Made by a program: the position numbers and the translations under genes. This document shows, piece by piece, positions 8,392 through 18,139 of a stretch of 64,000 bases of DNA. Where the stretch lies: NCBI RefSeq assembly GCF_004342175.1, contig NZ_SMAO01000002.1, forward strand, positions 310,001-374,000. Reading direction: 5' to 3'. The notes under the pieces were generated by a model that saw nothing but the letters and a program-made list of their open reading frames with translations, was not told the origin of the DNA and made no database searches. Source of the DNA: Thiobaca trueperi. Lineage in GTDB: Bacteria > Pseudomonadota > Gammaproteobacteria > Chromatiales > Chromatiaceae. How positions within the stretch are numbered: the first letter of the stretch is position 1; each line of letters starts with the position of its first letter.

Positions 8392-10359
8392 TCAGGCGCT
8401 GAAGCGTTTCAGCCAGGCCAGAATGCCTGGCTCGGATTCCCAGACATCGCGCATGGCCTCGCGATACAGCCAGGCCTGATCGTCGCCGCCGGGCGTCATG
8501 CCGAGCGGACTCAGACGGGGTTGCTTGATGCGCTTGCGGGTCAGATAGTGGGGGATGCGCGGCAGACGGTGAACGGCGGTGTTCAGCACCAGACGCGCCC
8601 GCTCCTCCCGGCCCAGTCGGTAGAGCGCCAGCACCTCGCCATAGGCCAGATCGGCGAGCAGATCGTCCGGGAAGCGGCGCGCCAGCGCCAGCGCCTTTTC
8701 ATCCTCGCCGTCGCGCAGATAGTGGTTCATGAGCTCGGCCCGCGCGCCGTGGTTGTCCTGCGGGTTGAGACGCAGCAGGGTTTCCAGGGTCTGAACGGCG
8801 CCTTTGGGCTGACCTTCCTGGACCTGGCACAGATAGCGGCGGAACAGCAGACGCAGGACCGGGCGGTTGGTCGCGGCTGACCAGGGGAGATAATGATCTG
8901 CGTCTGGCGGCAGTGTCTGATGCAGGATCGACCAGGCACGTTCCAGGATGGGCCGCAGCAGGGCATGCGCGATCCAGGGCAGGGCGCTTTCGGGATGTTC
9001 GTAGAGTGCGGTGGCCAGATCGTCGAGCACCTCCAGGCTGTCGGCAACCTCCGGGTGTTCAAGCAGATAATCCAGCCAGTCGGGCTCGCTCCAGACATCC
9101 GCACCATCGGCCAGGGTGAGATGGGTCGAATGTGGCTTGGCGGCTGGATACAGGGTCTGCCAGAGCGATTCGATCCGCCGGATGGCTGTCGGCAGACGCA
9201 ATTCGGCGGGGATGCCATGAACCAGACCGCCGCTGAGCGCGCCTGTCGGCGCCTGAACACCTGCGTGCCTGCGTCCGCCAGCCGTTGCATCGGGACGATG
9301 CGTCTCGGCTGTCTGGCGGTGTCGCGCGACATCCCGCAGCGGGTTGACGCCATAAGCCGGCAGCGGGCGGGAGGCGATGACGGCCATCCAGTCGTGCAGA
9401 TCCACCAGAACCGGATCCAGCGCATCGACGTTGCTGTTGACCATCGCGCTCTGGGGATCGACGATGGCGCTCTCCAGAAACTCCATGAAGCCTTCTTCCC
9501 GGAACCCCAGACGGCGGAAACGATGCAGCCAGAAGCGTGCCCGCTCGCGGGCCAGTGCATCCTTGTGCTGGGCCGCCAGCAGGGTGATTTCCAGCAGGGC
9601 GGTGCTCGGATTGTCGGGGTCGCTGCGCAGGGCGGCGGTGAAGGCGGCCTCGGCCTGAACGAAATCGCCCTCATCGATATGAATGGTGCTGCGCCGCTGC
9701 CAGGCGGCGGCTTGCAGTGCGCGGCTGCCTTCGGTGCAGACGCGATCAAGAAAGACGAGTTTTTTGCGCCAGTGGTCGAGCCGGTCGTAGGCGTCGCAGA
9801 GGATGTCGAGGGCGGGTTCGAAGCGTTCGTCCAGGGTCTCCAGCGCCCCGGCAAAGAGCGGCTCCAGCAGGGCGACCGCGCGTCCGGGTCGATCCGCGTC
9901 CATCCAGCGGTCGGCGATTTTCGCCAGCAGCGGGCCGGGGATGACGTTCAGCGTCAGCGCCTCGCGCAGGCTCGGCTCGGGGATCTCGTCGAGCAGCACC
10001 TCCCAGATGAGTTCGCTGGAGAGTTCGGGCATGTCGTCGAGATTGGCGCAGCAGTCGCGGTGACGCAGACCTGAACCACAGGGACAGAGCGCGGTGGGCG
10101 CGGGCGGCGCGATGGGCAGCGGCTGGAAGGCGTTGCCCGGCTGAGGCGTGGCGTTCCAGATGACGGTGCCGAGCAGGGTGGCGAGCCGCTGGATTTCGAA
10201 CTCGTCGAGATAGGCGTCGGACAGTCCCAGGAGATCCGGGATCGTGGCCCGCGCCCAGTCCAGGAATTGCACCGGATCGGGCGCGGCCAGGATCTGTCTC
10301 ACCGATTGCAGGATGACCTGCTCGAAATGCTCGGTGTCGGTGGTGTCGTGTTGCGGCAT
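8392..10359 (-). CDS. SEC-C motif, TPR-like protein
   Basis: 655 residues. Near residue 92 is LCPCGSGLRHRDCC, a SEC-C-like zinc-binding motif (CxCxSGxxxxxCC) as at the SecA C-terminus. The rest is helical, with repeat character (VQAEAAFTAALRSDPDNPST; PKGAVQTLETLLRLNPQDN) suggesting tetratricopeptide-like helices at both ends. No catalytic motif is seen. A protein-protein scaffold role is inferred only. The gene stands alone on the minus strand, divergent from the STAND gene, with a 255-bp gap that shows no other gene. Confidence 0.7.
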   Translation of the reverse strand: MPQHDTTDTEHFEQVILQSVRQILAAPDPVQFLDWARATIPDLLGLSDAYLDEFEIQRLATLLGTVIWNATPQPGNAFQPLPIAPPAPTALCPCGSGLRHRDCCANLDDMPELSSELIWEVLLDEIPEPSLREALTLNVIPGPLLAKIADRWMDADRPGRAVALLEPLFAGALETLDERFEPALDILCDAYDRLDHWRKKLVFLDRVCTEGSRALQAAAWQRRSTIHIDEGDFVQAEAAFTAALRSDPDNPSTALLEITLLAAQHKDALARERARFWLHRFRRLGFREEGFMEFLESAIVDPQSAMVNSNVDALDPVLVDLHDWMAVIASRPLPAYGVNPLRDVARHRQTAETHRPDATAGGRRHAGVQAPTGALSGGLVHGIPAELRLPTAIRRIESLWQTLYPAAKPHSTHLTLADGADVWSEPDWLDYLLEHPEVADSLEVLDDLATALYEHPESALPWIAHALLRPILERAWSILHQTLPPDADHYLPWSAATNRPVLRLLFRRYLCQVQEGQPKGAVQTLETLLRLNPQDNHGARAELMNHYLRDGEDEKALALARRFPDDLLADLAYGEVLALYRLGREERARLVLNTAVHRLPRIPHYLTRKRIKQPRLSPLGMTPGGDDQAWLYREAMRDVWESEPGILAWLKRFSA

Positions 10360-10614
10360 GGCGGGTTTCTCCGCGCGAATGAGACATGGCCGGGAAACCG
10401 TCAGTCTCCATCGGATCCAGGGTCAGCGATGACCCTTTGCAGAACTCATCGTGGCGGCTGCGATCCGAAGGATCAAGCGATTCAGCTCCGACCTTGCAAA
10501 CATTGGCATTGTACCCGGTCGCCTTGATCTTGTGTCGTTTGGCTTGACGACTTGCGAACCGGGCGCGTCCCGGCCAACCTGATCCACTTTAATTTATGAC
10601 CGCCGAATCCGACC

Positions 10615-13600
10615 ATGACTGAGCCCAAAGTTCGCATCTTCGTTTCCTCTCCCGCCGATGTCGAGCATGAGCGTGCGCTGGTCAGGGACATCGTTGAGAC
10701 GCTGGCGCAGGAATACCGACCCTATTTCAAGGTTCAGGCGGTGCTCTGGGAGGAGGAGGCGCTGACGGCCGCACGCAGTTTCCAGGCCGGGCTGCTGCGT
10801 CCGTCCGAGTGCGAGATCGTGCTGGTCATGCTCTGGAGCCGGCTCGGGACGCCACTCGCCGACGATCCCTATGGCGGCATGACCGGGACCGAATGGGAAT
10901 TCGTCGATGCGGTCGAGGCCTCGGCGCGGCACGACACGCCCGAGGTGCTGGTGTACAAAAAGATCGCGCCGCGTCTGGTCGATATCACTAATGCGGAGGC
11001 GATCAGCGCGGCGGTGGCCGACCGCGACCGGCTCGAAACCTTTTTCCGCACCCATTTTTTCAATCCGGATGGCAGCTTTCGCCGCGCCTTCCGCCAGTTC
11101 GACAACGACAACGCCTTTCGCGATCTGGTCGAGACCCAGTTGCGCAAGCTGCTGAACCGGCGCATCAGCGCCGAGCGCCGCTTTGCCGCCGGGGTCGAGT
11201 CCTGGCGCGGGAGTCCCTTTCGCGCCGCATCGCCGTTCGATATTGGCGATGAGCGTGTCTTCACCGGACGCGAGACCGAAACCCGCGAACTGGTCGCCTG
11301 TCTCGACGCCCAGTCGGGGTCAGGGCTGTTCCTGCTGACCGGATCCAGCGGTGTCGGCAAGACCTCGCTGATCCGCGCCGGTCTGCTGCCGCATCTGGTG
11401 CGGCCCTTTCTGTTCACCGATGTGGCAGCCTGCCGCTGGTGTCTGATCGAGCCTGACCCGGTCGATCCGCTCGTCTCGCTCGCCGCCGCGCTGGCGGGTC
11501 AGCCCATGCTGGGCACCTCGCTGATGGGTTTCGGGCTGGATGCCGAACGTCTGGCGCGGCTGTTCAGGAGCGAGCCGCAGGTTGGCGCGGAGCAGATTCA
11601 GGCCGCGCGCCTCCAGGCGATGCAGGACGATCTGCGCCAGAGCGGGGCGCGTGCCGGACGTCTGCAACTGGTCGTGATCCTGGATCCGCTCGACGCGCTC
11701 TTCGACGCTGCCGTGCTGGATGCGCCCCACACCCAGGCCTTCGCCGCCGCACTCGCCGCGCTGGCCGCCCAAGAGGGGATCTGGATCCTGATCGCGCTGC
11801 GCAGCGAGCATCTCCCGGATCTGCCGCGACTGCCGGCGCTGGCCGGGCTGCTCGACGAGCACCACTGGATCCGGCTGGAGCCGCCGCCCCCGGCGCGCAT
11901 CCGTCAGGTCATCGAGATCCCGGCGCGTGTCGCCGGTATCGAATACGAGGAACTGGGGCGAGGCGGCGAACGCGGACTGATCGAGTCGCTGGAGCTGGAG
12001 GCGAGCGCCTTGCCGCACTGGCCGCCGCTCCTGCAACAGACCCTGGAGGATCTCTATCGGCAGGCGCGTGACGCGACCGTGTCGGAGAGGGCTGCCGGCT
12101 GCCGGCTGACGGTGCATGACTACCGGCAGATCGGCGGACTCGCCGGCTCGCTGCTCAGGCGCGCTGATGCCTGCTGGGAAACCCTTGATGCGGATGCTCG
12201 CGCCGGCCTGCCGATACTGTGCCGGGCGCTGGTCGCCTGGGAGGGCGGCAGTGCGTCGCGGGCGAGCGCGCGTGATGGCGATCTGCGCACCCTGCTGCGT
12301 GATGACTGCGGCGCGGCGCTGGTGCGCGCCCTGATCGATGCCCGGCTCGTCGTCGCCGAGGCCGTCCCGGATCCGGTGAGCCGCGCGGTCTGCGCGCCGG
12401 CTCGTCTGACGCTCGGGGTCTCACTGCGGCGTGCGCTCGTCCAGATCGGTGAGGAATGGCGCGCACGGCTCCAGATCGGACGCGCGACCGTCGCGCTTGA
12501 GACGCTGCTCGACACACCCGATACCGATCCGCCAGCCGGGACTGATCCCGCGCTCGACTGGCAGGCCTATCGGGCCATCGTCAGCTTCGCCCATCCGGTG
12601 CTGTTCGAGCGTTGGGGGCCGGTGCGGAGCTGGCTGACGGATCCTGACAATCGGCGCGATCTGAGTCTGCGTCATCAGATCTCGCGTCAGGCGCGTCTGT
12701 GGAAACGCACCGACTGCAATCGCGACTATCTGCTGGGAGAAGCCGCACACGCCGCCGCGCAGGTCTTCGCTCAGACACACCCCAATGAAATCGAACCGCT
12801 GGAACAGGATTTTCTCGACCAGTCCTGGTCGCAGCTCCGCCTTCAGCGTCGGCGCAATCGCCTGACCGTCGGGGCCACGCTGGCGGTGCTGCTGATGCTT
12901 GCCGGCATTGCGCTTTTTTCGGCCTGGGACGCCTCGCATCAGGTCCGGCTCAATCAGCAAAGCGCGCTGCTGCGTGAAGCCGATATCGCCATCGCGCGTG
13001 GCAACACGCCTGAGGCGGTGCATCTGGCCCTGATGGCCGGTCCCGATCTGCCCGAGCCGGCAACCGATGCGCTGGCGCGTGCGCTCTCGACCAATCGTCT
13101 GCTCGCCATGCTCCAGCATCCGGGCGATGGCGCGGATCGCGTCCGGGCGCCCGCCTTCCGTGACGATGGCGAACAGGTGGCGACCCTGTCGAGTGTCCAG
13201 GGTGCTGCGCTGTGGGTGCGCCGGGGCAGTCGCTTCGAGCGCGATGCGCCGCTGTCCGACCCCGCGATCCCCATCCACAGCATCCGTTTCGTTGGTCAGG
13301 GCGACCAGCGCGCCATCATCGGCATTGGCGCCACTGGCGTCTGGCGGTTGCCGACCCAGCCCGGTCAGGCGCCGGACTGGACCTGCGGCGGAGATGAAAA
13401 CGCGGCCATCGCAGCAGATCAACAGGGACGCTTTCTCGCCATCTCGCGTCCGGCGTCCCCGGATGGATTCGGCGTCTGTCTGCTGGATCTGAACCGTCCC
13501 GGTGTACCGCTCTGGGATCGCCCGCAACACCAGGGCGCGATCCGGAGTCTGGATTTTGCGCCGGATGGCAAACGTCTGGTCAGCGCCTCGCGCGACGGGC

Positions 13601-15516
13601 TGGCGCGCGTCATCGAGACGCTGACCGGCGATTCGCTGTACCTCCTGCCGCGTGAAGGCGCGTCCGGACGGCCTGCAATCCGCGCGGTCTTCAGTCCCGA
13701 TGGCCGACTGGTCGCCGTCGCCTCGCTGGATGAGCTGGTGCGGGTCTATGGCCCCGATGGTGCGCTGATCGTCGAATTCGGCTCGATGCAGCGCGGCAAG
13801 CGCAGCATCCAGATCCATCAGTCCTCGATCCGTGATCTGGCCTTCTCGCCGGATGGTCAGTCCCTGGTCGCTGGCGACGGCGCGGGTCAGGTGGTGCGCT
13901 GGGATCTGCGCGACAAACGGGGTGAGGTGCTGGGGCAGCACGATCTGGGCATCGAACAGGTCAGCGTCTCCCCCGACATCGATCCGGCGCTGGGCGAGCT
14001 CCTGGTGCTGAGTCTCTCGCAGGATCGCACCGCACGGCTCTGGACCCTTGAAACCGGCAGGCCGGTGGCGGTCTTCAGCCATGCGGTCGCCATCTCGGAC
14101 GCTCGCTTCAGCCGTGACGGTCAGCGCATCCTGACGGCAGCGCGCCAGGACGGCTCGGCGCGTCTCTGGTCGGCAGCCGCCGCGAATCCGCTCGCCGTGC
14201 GTCTCGACGAACAGGATCATGTCCAGCATCTCGCCATGGCCGAGACACCGCCAGACCCCGAGGATGGCCGCCGCGCGCTGCTGATGGCAACCGGTGCCTT
14301 CGATGGACGGGTGACGGTCTGGCGGCATGACCGCCAGGGCGATGTCATCACCCCGGTCAAACTGCTATCGGCGGTCGGTCATCGCGGACGGGTGCGCCGG
14401 GTCGCCTTTTCGCCATCGGTCCAGTGGCTCGCCAGCGCCGGTTCGGACGGCACCGCCAAGGTCTGGACGCTCGCCAGCGGTGACGCCTGCCGTCTGCGCA
14501 TCGCCAGCCAGAGCAAGGTCTGTCGCACCGATGGCGCCGCCGACTGCCCGAATGTCCATCAGGTGCTGTTCGCGCCGGATGAACGCTGGCTGTTGACCGC
14601 CTCCAGCGATCCCGTGCAGCCGGTGCGTTTCTGGGATCCGGGCGCCTGCACGGCCTTGCCGCTGCCCGATGTCTTTGCGCAGGACAAATCGCGTGTCCAG
14701 GCGGCAGCCGTGACCACGGCTGAAGACGGGGCGACGCTGGTTGCAACCGGCAGCGACGAGGGTATGGTGCGGCTGCTGCGGCAGGCGCCAGCCGGGGACT
14801 GGACTCAGCTCTGTCAGTTGAACGCACATCAGGCGACCATCACCGAGATCACCTTTGCACGCGATGGCCGGTGGCTCGCCGCCGCCAGCCGCGATGGTCG
14901 TGCCGTGCTCTATCCGCTCGCCACCGGGCCGAACGACGGCGTGGCAGTGGCGCCCTGTGGCGAGCAGATCTATCTGGACGGACAGGCCGGCAGTCTCTAT
15001 GACATCCAGTTCGCCCCCGACGGCAAGGCGCTCGTCACCGCCGCACTTGAAGCCAAGGCCCATGTCTGGTCGCTCGACGGTACATTGCTGGCCGAGCTGG
15101 CCGGACATCGCAACCGGGTGTCATCCGCCCAGTTCAGCCCCGATGGCAGATGGGTGCTCACCGCCTCGCGCGACGGCGCGGTGCGGATCTGGAAGCGCCC
15201 GCTGCGTGCGCAGGCCCAGCCGCTGGAGCCTTATCTGACCCTGAATGCCGGTCTCGGCAGTGCCGCGCAGGCCCGCTTCAGCCCGGACGGTGCGCTCATC
15301 GGCGCCGGTTATTGGGATAATGCGGCCTTGCTGTGGCGTCTGTGGAGTGCCGATCCGACCCCGGATCCGGGTCTGCAAAAGGACTGGGGCCGCGACCGCG
15401 CCCGGCTGGAGGTCATCCGTGAGGCGATCCGCTTTCAGAAGGCGACGGATCAGGCCGATGAAGCGAAGATTCCGGAGTCCGAATTGTCAACGCATGCAGA
15501 GCAAAAAACACCATGA
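10615..15516 (+). CDS. DUF4062-STAND NTPase-TM-WD40 protein (nSTAND1-like)
   Basis: 1633 residues. Residues 1-185 form a DUF4062 domain (VRIFVSSPADVEHERALV), a TIR-like fold of conflict systems. Residues ~220-650 are a STAND NTPase: DERVFTGRETE, Walker A GSSGVGKTSL (~243-252), Walker B LVVILDPLDALFD (~352-364). A single membrane helix lies at ~750-772, followed by WD40 repeats from ~830 to ~1590 with recurring FSPDGR and LWxL strands. By analogy with STAND proteins the WD40 part would sense a trigger and the N-terminus would act as effector. The stop overlaps the next start as ATGA. Trigger and effector chemistry are unknown. Confidence 0.82.
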   Translation: MTEPKVRIFVSSPADVEHERALVRDIVETLAQEYRPYFKVQAVLWEEEALTAARSFQAGLLRPSECEIVLVMLWSRLGTPLADDPYGGMTGTEWEFVDAVEASARHDTPEVLVYKKIAPRLVDITNAEAISAAVADRDRLETFFRTHFFNPDGSFRRAFRQFDNDNAFRDLVETQLRKLLNRRISAERRFAAGVESWRGSPFRAASPFDIGDERVFTGRETETRELVACLDAQSGSGLFLLTGSSGVGKTSLIRAGLLPHLVRPFLFTDVAACRWCLIEPDPVDPLVSLAAALAGQPMLGTSLMGFGLDAERLARLFRSEPQVGAEQIQAARLQAMQDDLRQSGARAGRLQLVVILDPLDALFDAAVLDAPHTQAFAAALAALAAQEGIWILIALRSEHLPDLPRLPALAGLLDEHHWIRLEPPPPARIRQVIEIPARVAGIEYEELGRGGERGLIESLELEASALPHWPPLLQQTLEDLYRQARDATVSERAAGCRLTVHDYRQIGGLAGSLLRRADACWETLDADARAGLPILCRALVAWEGGSASRASARDGDLRTLLRDDCGAALVRALIDARLVVAEAVPDPVSRAVCAPARLTLGVSLRRALVQIGEEWRARLQIGRATVALETLLDTPDTDPPAGTDPALDWQAYRAIVSFAHPVLFERWGPVRSWLTDPDNRRDLSLRHQISRQARLWKRTDCNRDYLLGEAAHAAAQVFAQTHPNEIEPLEQDFLDQSWSQLRLQRRRNRLTVGATLAVLLMLAGIALFSAWDASHQVRLNQQSALLREADIAIARGNTPEAVHLALMAGPDLPEPATDALARALSTNRLLAMLQHPGDGADRVRAPAFRDDGEQVATLSSVQGAALWVRRGSRFERDAPLSDPAIPIHSIRFVGQGDQRAIIGIGATGVWRLPTQPGQAPDWTCGGDENAAIAADQQGRFLAISRPASPDGFGVCLLDLNRPGVPLWDRPQHQGAIRSLDFAPDGKRLVSASRDGLARVIETLTGDSLYLLPREGASGRPAIRAVFSPDGRLVAVASLDELVRVYGPDGALIVEFGSMQRGKRSIQIHQSSIRDLAFSPDGQSLVAGDGAGQVVRWDLRDKRGEVLGQHDLGIEQVSVSPDIDPALGELLVLSLSQDRTARLWTLETGRPVAVFSHAVAISDARFSRDGQRILTAARQDGSARLWSAAAANPLAVRLDEQDHVQHLAMAETPPDPEDGRRALLMATGAFDGRVTVWRHDRQGDVITPVKLLSAVGHRGRVRRVAFSPSVQWLASAGSDGTAKVWTLASGDACRLRIASQSKVCRTDGAADCPNVHQVLFAPDERWLLTASSDPVQPVRFWDPGACTALPLPDVFAQDKSRVQAAAVTTAEDGATLVATGSDEGMVRLLRQAPAGDWTQLCQLNAHQATITEITFARDGRWLAAASRDGRAVLYPLATGPNDGVAVAPCGEQIYLDGQAGSLYDIQFAPDGKALVTAALEAKAHVWSLDGTLLAELAGHRNRVSSAQFSPDGRWVLTASRDGAVRIWKRPLRAQAQPLEPYLTLNAGLGSAAQARFSPDGALIGAGYWDNAALLWRLWSADPTPDPGLQKDWGRDRARLEVIREAIRFQKATDQADEAKIPESELSTHAEQKTP

Positions 15517-15905
15517 ATGCTATCTCATTAGACACCCTGGACTATGCCACCAAACTCAAGGCTGGCGGGTTCAGCGAACAGCAGGCCGAAACGCAGGCCC
15601 GTGCCCTGGCTGAGGTGCTGGAAAAACAGATAGCCACCAGGGAAGAGGTGACACAGCATGAGAATCTTCTGCGCCGCGACATTGAGGGTTTGCGGGTTGA
15701 ACTGAAACACGATCTGGAAGTGCTGCGCATCGAGGCCAAGCGCGATCTGCGTGAAACCGAATTGCGGCTGGAGGCGCGTCTTGCCGAAACGAACACCCGC
15801 ATTGCCGAAACCAAGGCAGACCTGACCCGCTGGGTCATTGGCGTGGGCATCCTGCAAACCACGGTCATCATCGCCGTGCTGATGAAGATCGCGAAGCTGA
15901 TTTAA
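15513..15905 (+). CDS. DUF1640-like coiled-coil tail-anchored protein
   Basis: 130 residues. A short N-terminal helix (LDYATKLKAGGFSEQQAE) is followed by a long coiled coil of charged heptads (residues ~25-105, e.g. LRLEARLAETNTRIAETKAD). A C-terminal membrane helix (WVIGVGILQTTVIIAVLMK) completes it. This is the layout of DUF1640/CCDC90-type proteins. The start overlaps the STAND gene stop by 4 bp, implying translational coupling, so it may be a partner of that protein. Its own TAA stop falls inside a modular repeat. Confidence 0.75.
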   Translation: MNAISLDTLDYATKLKAGGFSEQQAETQARALAEVLEKQIATREEVTQHENLLRRDIEGLRVELKHDLEVLRIEAKRDLRETELRLEARLAETNTRIAETKADLTRWVIGVGILQTTVIIAVLMKIAKLI

Positions 15906-16095
15906 ACTGCGTCCAGAGCGAGACGTTGAGTTTCTGGTGAATTCGACGTTTGCCGCATCCACGGCTATTGGCTGTGACACGGTTTAAAATTTTATACTTT
16001 TTAATATCTTAAATCGCGCCAGGTCCAGCGGTCATTGATGCAGCCAAGGTTTGTTCAAGCCAAAAACATTGCATACTGCACTGGGCGCGATTTAA
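15902..16095. repeat. Modular palindromic repeat, locus 1 (B-spacer-A)
   Basis: Module B (15902-15987), AT-rich spacer (15988-16008) and module A (16009-16095). Each module is bounded by ttaaa-cgcg type ends and their inverse. Compared with other loci the ends have mutations (ttaaactgcg, cgcgatttaa), so this copy is diverged. It carries the stop codon of the upstream coiled-coil gene and ends 15 bp before the rtcB start codon, so it may hold regulatory or terminator activity. Confidence 0.8.
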
Positions 16096-16110
16096 AACTG
16101 GAGCGCCGCC

Positions 16111-17307
16111 ATGCCGATCCATCAAGTCATCACCGAAGGCGAGAAGCCGGTCAAGGTCTGGACCGACGAGCTGGACCCGCGCTCGCGCGAGCAACTGGTC
16201 AATCTCTCCAGACTGCCCTTCATCCATCATCATGTCGCCGCCATGCCCGATGTCCATGCCGGCATCGGCGCCACCATCGGCAGCGTCATCGCCACCCATC
16301 AGGCGATCATCCCCGCTGCGGTCGGGGTCGATATCGGCTGCGGCATGGCCGCCGCGCGCACCTCGCTCACCGCCGAACAGATCGACGAACGCACGCTGAA
16401 AAAGATCTTCGACCAGATCAGCCGTGATGTCCCGGTCGGACGCGACCAGCACCGCGACGAGCGCGCCCTGAGCGAGGCCGCCGCGCCTTTCGCCGCGCCG
16501 CTGGCGGCCATGACCGACAAACACCCGCAACTGCTCAAGGCATTCGGGCGTTTCTCGAACTGGGTCAACCAGATGGGCACCCTCGGCGGAGGCAATCACT
16601 TCATCGAGGTCTGTCTGGATGAAGCCGGTCAGGTGTGGGTGATGCTGCACTCGGGCAGCCGGGGCATCGGCAACGCCATCGGCAACTATTTCATCGAGCT
16701 GGCGCGGCGTGACATGGAACGCTGGTTCATCCAGGTGCCCGACCGCGATCTGGCCTATTTTCCCGAAGGCAGCGAGCATTTCGACGACTATGTCACCGCC
16801 GTTTCCTGGGCGCAGTCCTATGCCCGCGAGAATCGCGACCAGATGATGACCCTGGTGCTGGCTGCGCTCGCCCGTCATCTGCCGCCGTTCACCGTCACCG
16901 GCGAAGTGGTCAACTGTCATCACAACTATGTCGAGCGCGAACACCATTTCCGCGCCGATGTCTGGGTCACGCGCAAAGGGGCGATCCGGGCGCGCGAGGG
17001 CGATCTCGGCATCATCCCCGGCAGCATGGGCGCACGCAGCTACATCGTGCGCGGACGCGGCAACCCCGAGAGCTTCTGTTCCTGCGCCCACGGTGCCGGG
17101 CGGCGCATGAGCCGCACCGCCGCTGAAAAGCGGTTCACTCCCGCTGATCTCGCCGTGCAGACCGAAGGGGTCATCTGCCGCAAGGACAAAGGCGTGCTGG
17201 ATGAGATCCCCGGCGCTTACAAAGACATCGATCAGGTCATGGCCAACCAGTCCGATCTGGTCGAGGTGGTCCATACTCTGAAGCAGGTAGTGTGCGTGAA
17301 GGGGTAG
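16111..17307 (+). CDS. rtcB: RNA-splicing ligase RtcB
   Basis: 398 residues, the length of the E. coli-type enzyme. Diagnostic stretches are MPDVHAGIGATIGS, GVDIGCGMAA (metal-binding Asp/Cys), TLGGGNHFIEV, HSGSRGIGN, NCHHNYVE and SCAHGAGRRMSR, whose His is the guanylated residue. It joins 2',3'-cyclic phosphate or 3'-phosphate RNA ends to 5'-OH ends using GTP and Mn2+. A GGAG ribosome site precedes ATG 16111. No rtcA or rtcR is adjacent. The stop TAG lies within a 77-bp direct repeat. Confidence 0.95.
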   Translation: MPIHQVITEGEKPVKVWTDELDPRSREQLVNLSRLPFIHHHVAAMPDVHAGIGATIGSVIATHQAIIPAAVGVDIGCGMAAARTSLTAEQIDERTLKKIFDQISRDVPVGRDQHRDERALSEAAAPFAAPLAAMTDKHPQLLKAFGRFSNWVNQMGTLGGGNHFIEVCLDEAGQVWVMLHSGSRGIGNAIGNYFIELARRDMERWFIQVPDRDLAYFPEGSEHFDDYVTAVSWAQSYARENRDQMMTLVLAALARHLPPFTVTGEVVNCHHNYVEREHHFRADVWVTRKGAIRAREGDLGIIPGSMGARSYIVRGRGNPESFCSCAHGAGRRMSRTAAEKRFTPADLAVQTEGVICRKDKGVLDEIPGAYKDIDQVMANQSDLVEVVHTLKQVVCVKG

Positions 17308-17379
17308 GGCGCGGAGTCGCACCGCTCTCGTGCAGCAGTGCGGATGTTCCGAAACCGTCTCGGATCGTTGTCGTTGTCG
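17303..17379 (+). repeat. 77-bp direct repeat, left copy flanking the MNT/HEPN pair
   Basis: Begins ggtagggcgcggagtcgc and matches 18135-18211 over 77 bp with two mismatches, at a spacing of 832 bp. It contains the rtcB stop codon. Together the copies bracket the MNT/HEPN genes. Confidence 0.9.
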
Positions 17380-17430
17380 CTGTCAAGATCCTGTAAAGTC
17401 GGTCATGTCCAGCCTCGTCGAGCGCCCGAG

Positions 17431-17751
17431 ATGAACAGCGAAGAACAGCCATTCTCCGAGATCTGCCGCCGCCTTGTGGATGCGTATCATCCGAAGCGTT
17501 TGATTCTGTTTGGCTCACAGGTCTGGGGCACACCGGATCAGGACAGCGATCTCGACATTCTGGTCGAGGTGGACGAGACGGACGAACCGGTCTGGAAGCG
17601 CCCGCGCAAGGGCTATAAAGCCTTGTTTGGGATTGGGTTTCCATGCGACATCCTGGTTCGTACCAGTGAGGAGATCGAGCGCGAGGGCGCGGTACCCGCG
17701 ACCTTGATGCATAAGATCATTGCAGACGGTCAAGTGATCCATGGCGAGTAG
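17431..17751 (+). CDS. MNT-type nucleotidyltransferase antitoxin
   Basis: 106 residues, minimal nucleotidyltransferase fold. LFGSQVWGTPDQDSDLDILV carries the GSx10DxD signature of the family. Paired MNT proteins neutralise HEPN ribonuclease toxins, in studied cases by AMPylating a tyrosine of the toxin. The start ATG 17431 gives the normal family length; the frame is open upstream through the direct repeat. It overlaps the HEPN gene by 11 bp, as usual for such pairs. Confidence 0.88.
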   Translation: MNSEEQPFSEICRRLVDAYHPKRLILFGSQVWGTPDQDSDLDILVEVDETDEPVWKRPRKGYKALFGIGFPCDILVRTSEEIEREGAVPATLMHKIIADGQVIHGE

Positions 17752-18139
17752 CCATCGAGAACTGGTTCGCTCATGGCTCGAAACAGCCCGGTGTGTGATC
17801 GAACACGAACCGCCCATTACGGATACCGCCGTTTATCACTGCCAACAGGCGGCCGAGAAGGCGCTGAAAGCCGTGATGATCCATCACGGTCAACCTGTGT
17901 TCAAAACACACGACTTGATGGCACTGACCACGCATTGCGCCAAAATCGATCCCGATTTCAAAGGCTGGGTCGATGCGGCTGCCATTTTGACGCCTTACGC
18001 CACGCATTATCGTTATCCCTGCAACGAACCCGACTCCAGCCGGACGGGGTATTCGCCTCGTCCGAAACATTTTGATCAGGACCGATCTGCCGTCGAAAAC
18101 GTGCGGGACGGGTTGAATACCCCGTCCCGCTTGAGGTAG
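17741..18139 (+). CDS. HEPN-domain toxin partner of MNT
   Basis: 132 residues of helices with AVYHCQQAAEKALKAVMIHH, a classic HEPN segment, and TPYATHYRYP near the C-terminus. The usual RxxxxH nuclease motif is not evident (the segment around PYATHYRYP replaces it), so activity may be weak or differ. The stop TAG is supplied by the right copy of the direct repeat, so the C-terminus could be altered. Predicted to form an RNase toxin controlled by the preceding MNT protein. Confidence 0.85.
   Translation: MASSHRELVRSWLETARCVIEHEPPITDTAVYHCQQAAEKALKAVMIHHGQPVFKTHDLMALTTHCAKIDPDFKGWVDAAAILTPYATHYRYPCNEPDSSRTGYSPRPKHFDQDRSAVENVRDGLNTPSRLR

Noticed and set aside
10360-10614. Promoter or regulatory RNA before the STAND gene
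   Set aside because: A ttgacg-like string near 10544 exists but no convincing -10 or conserved structure could be defined.
12421-14328. 635-residue minus-strand open frame opposite the STAND gene
   Set aside because: Composition is shadow-like and the plus strand encodes WD40 repeats with strong motif support.
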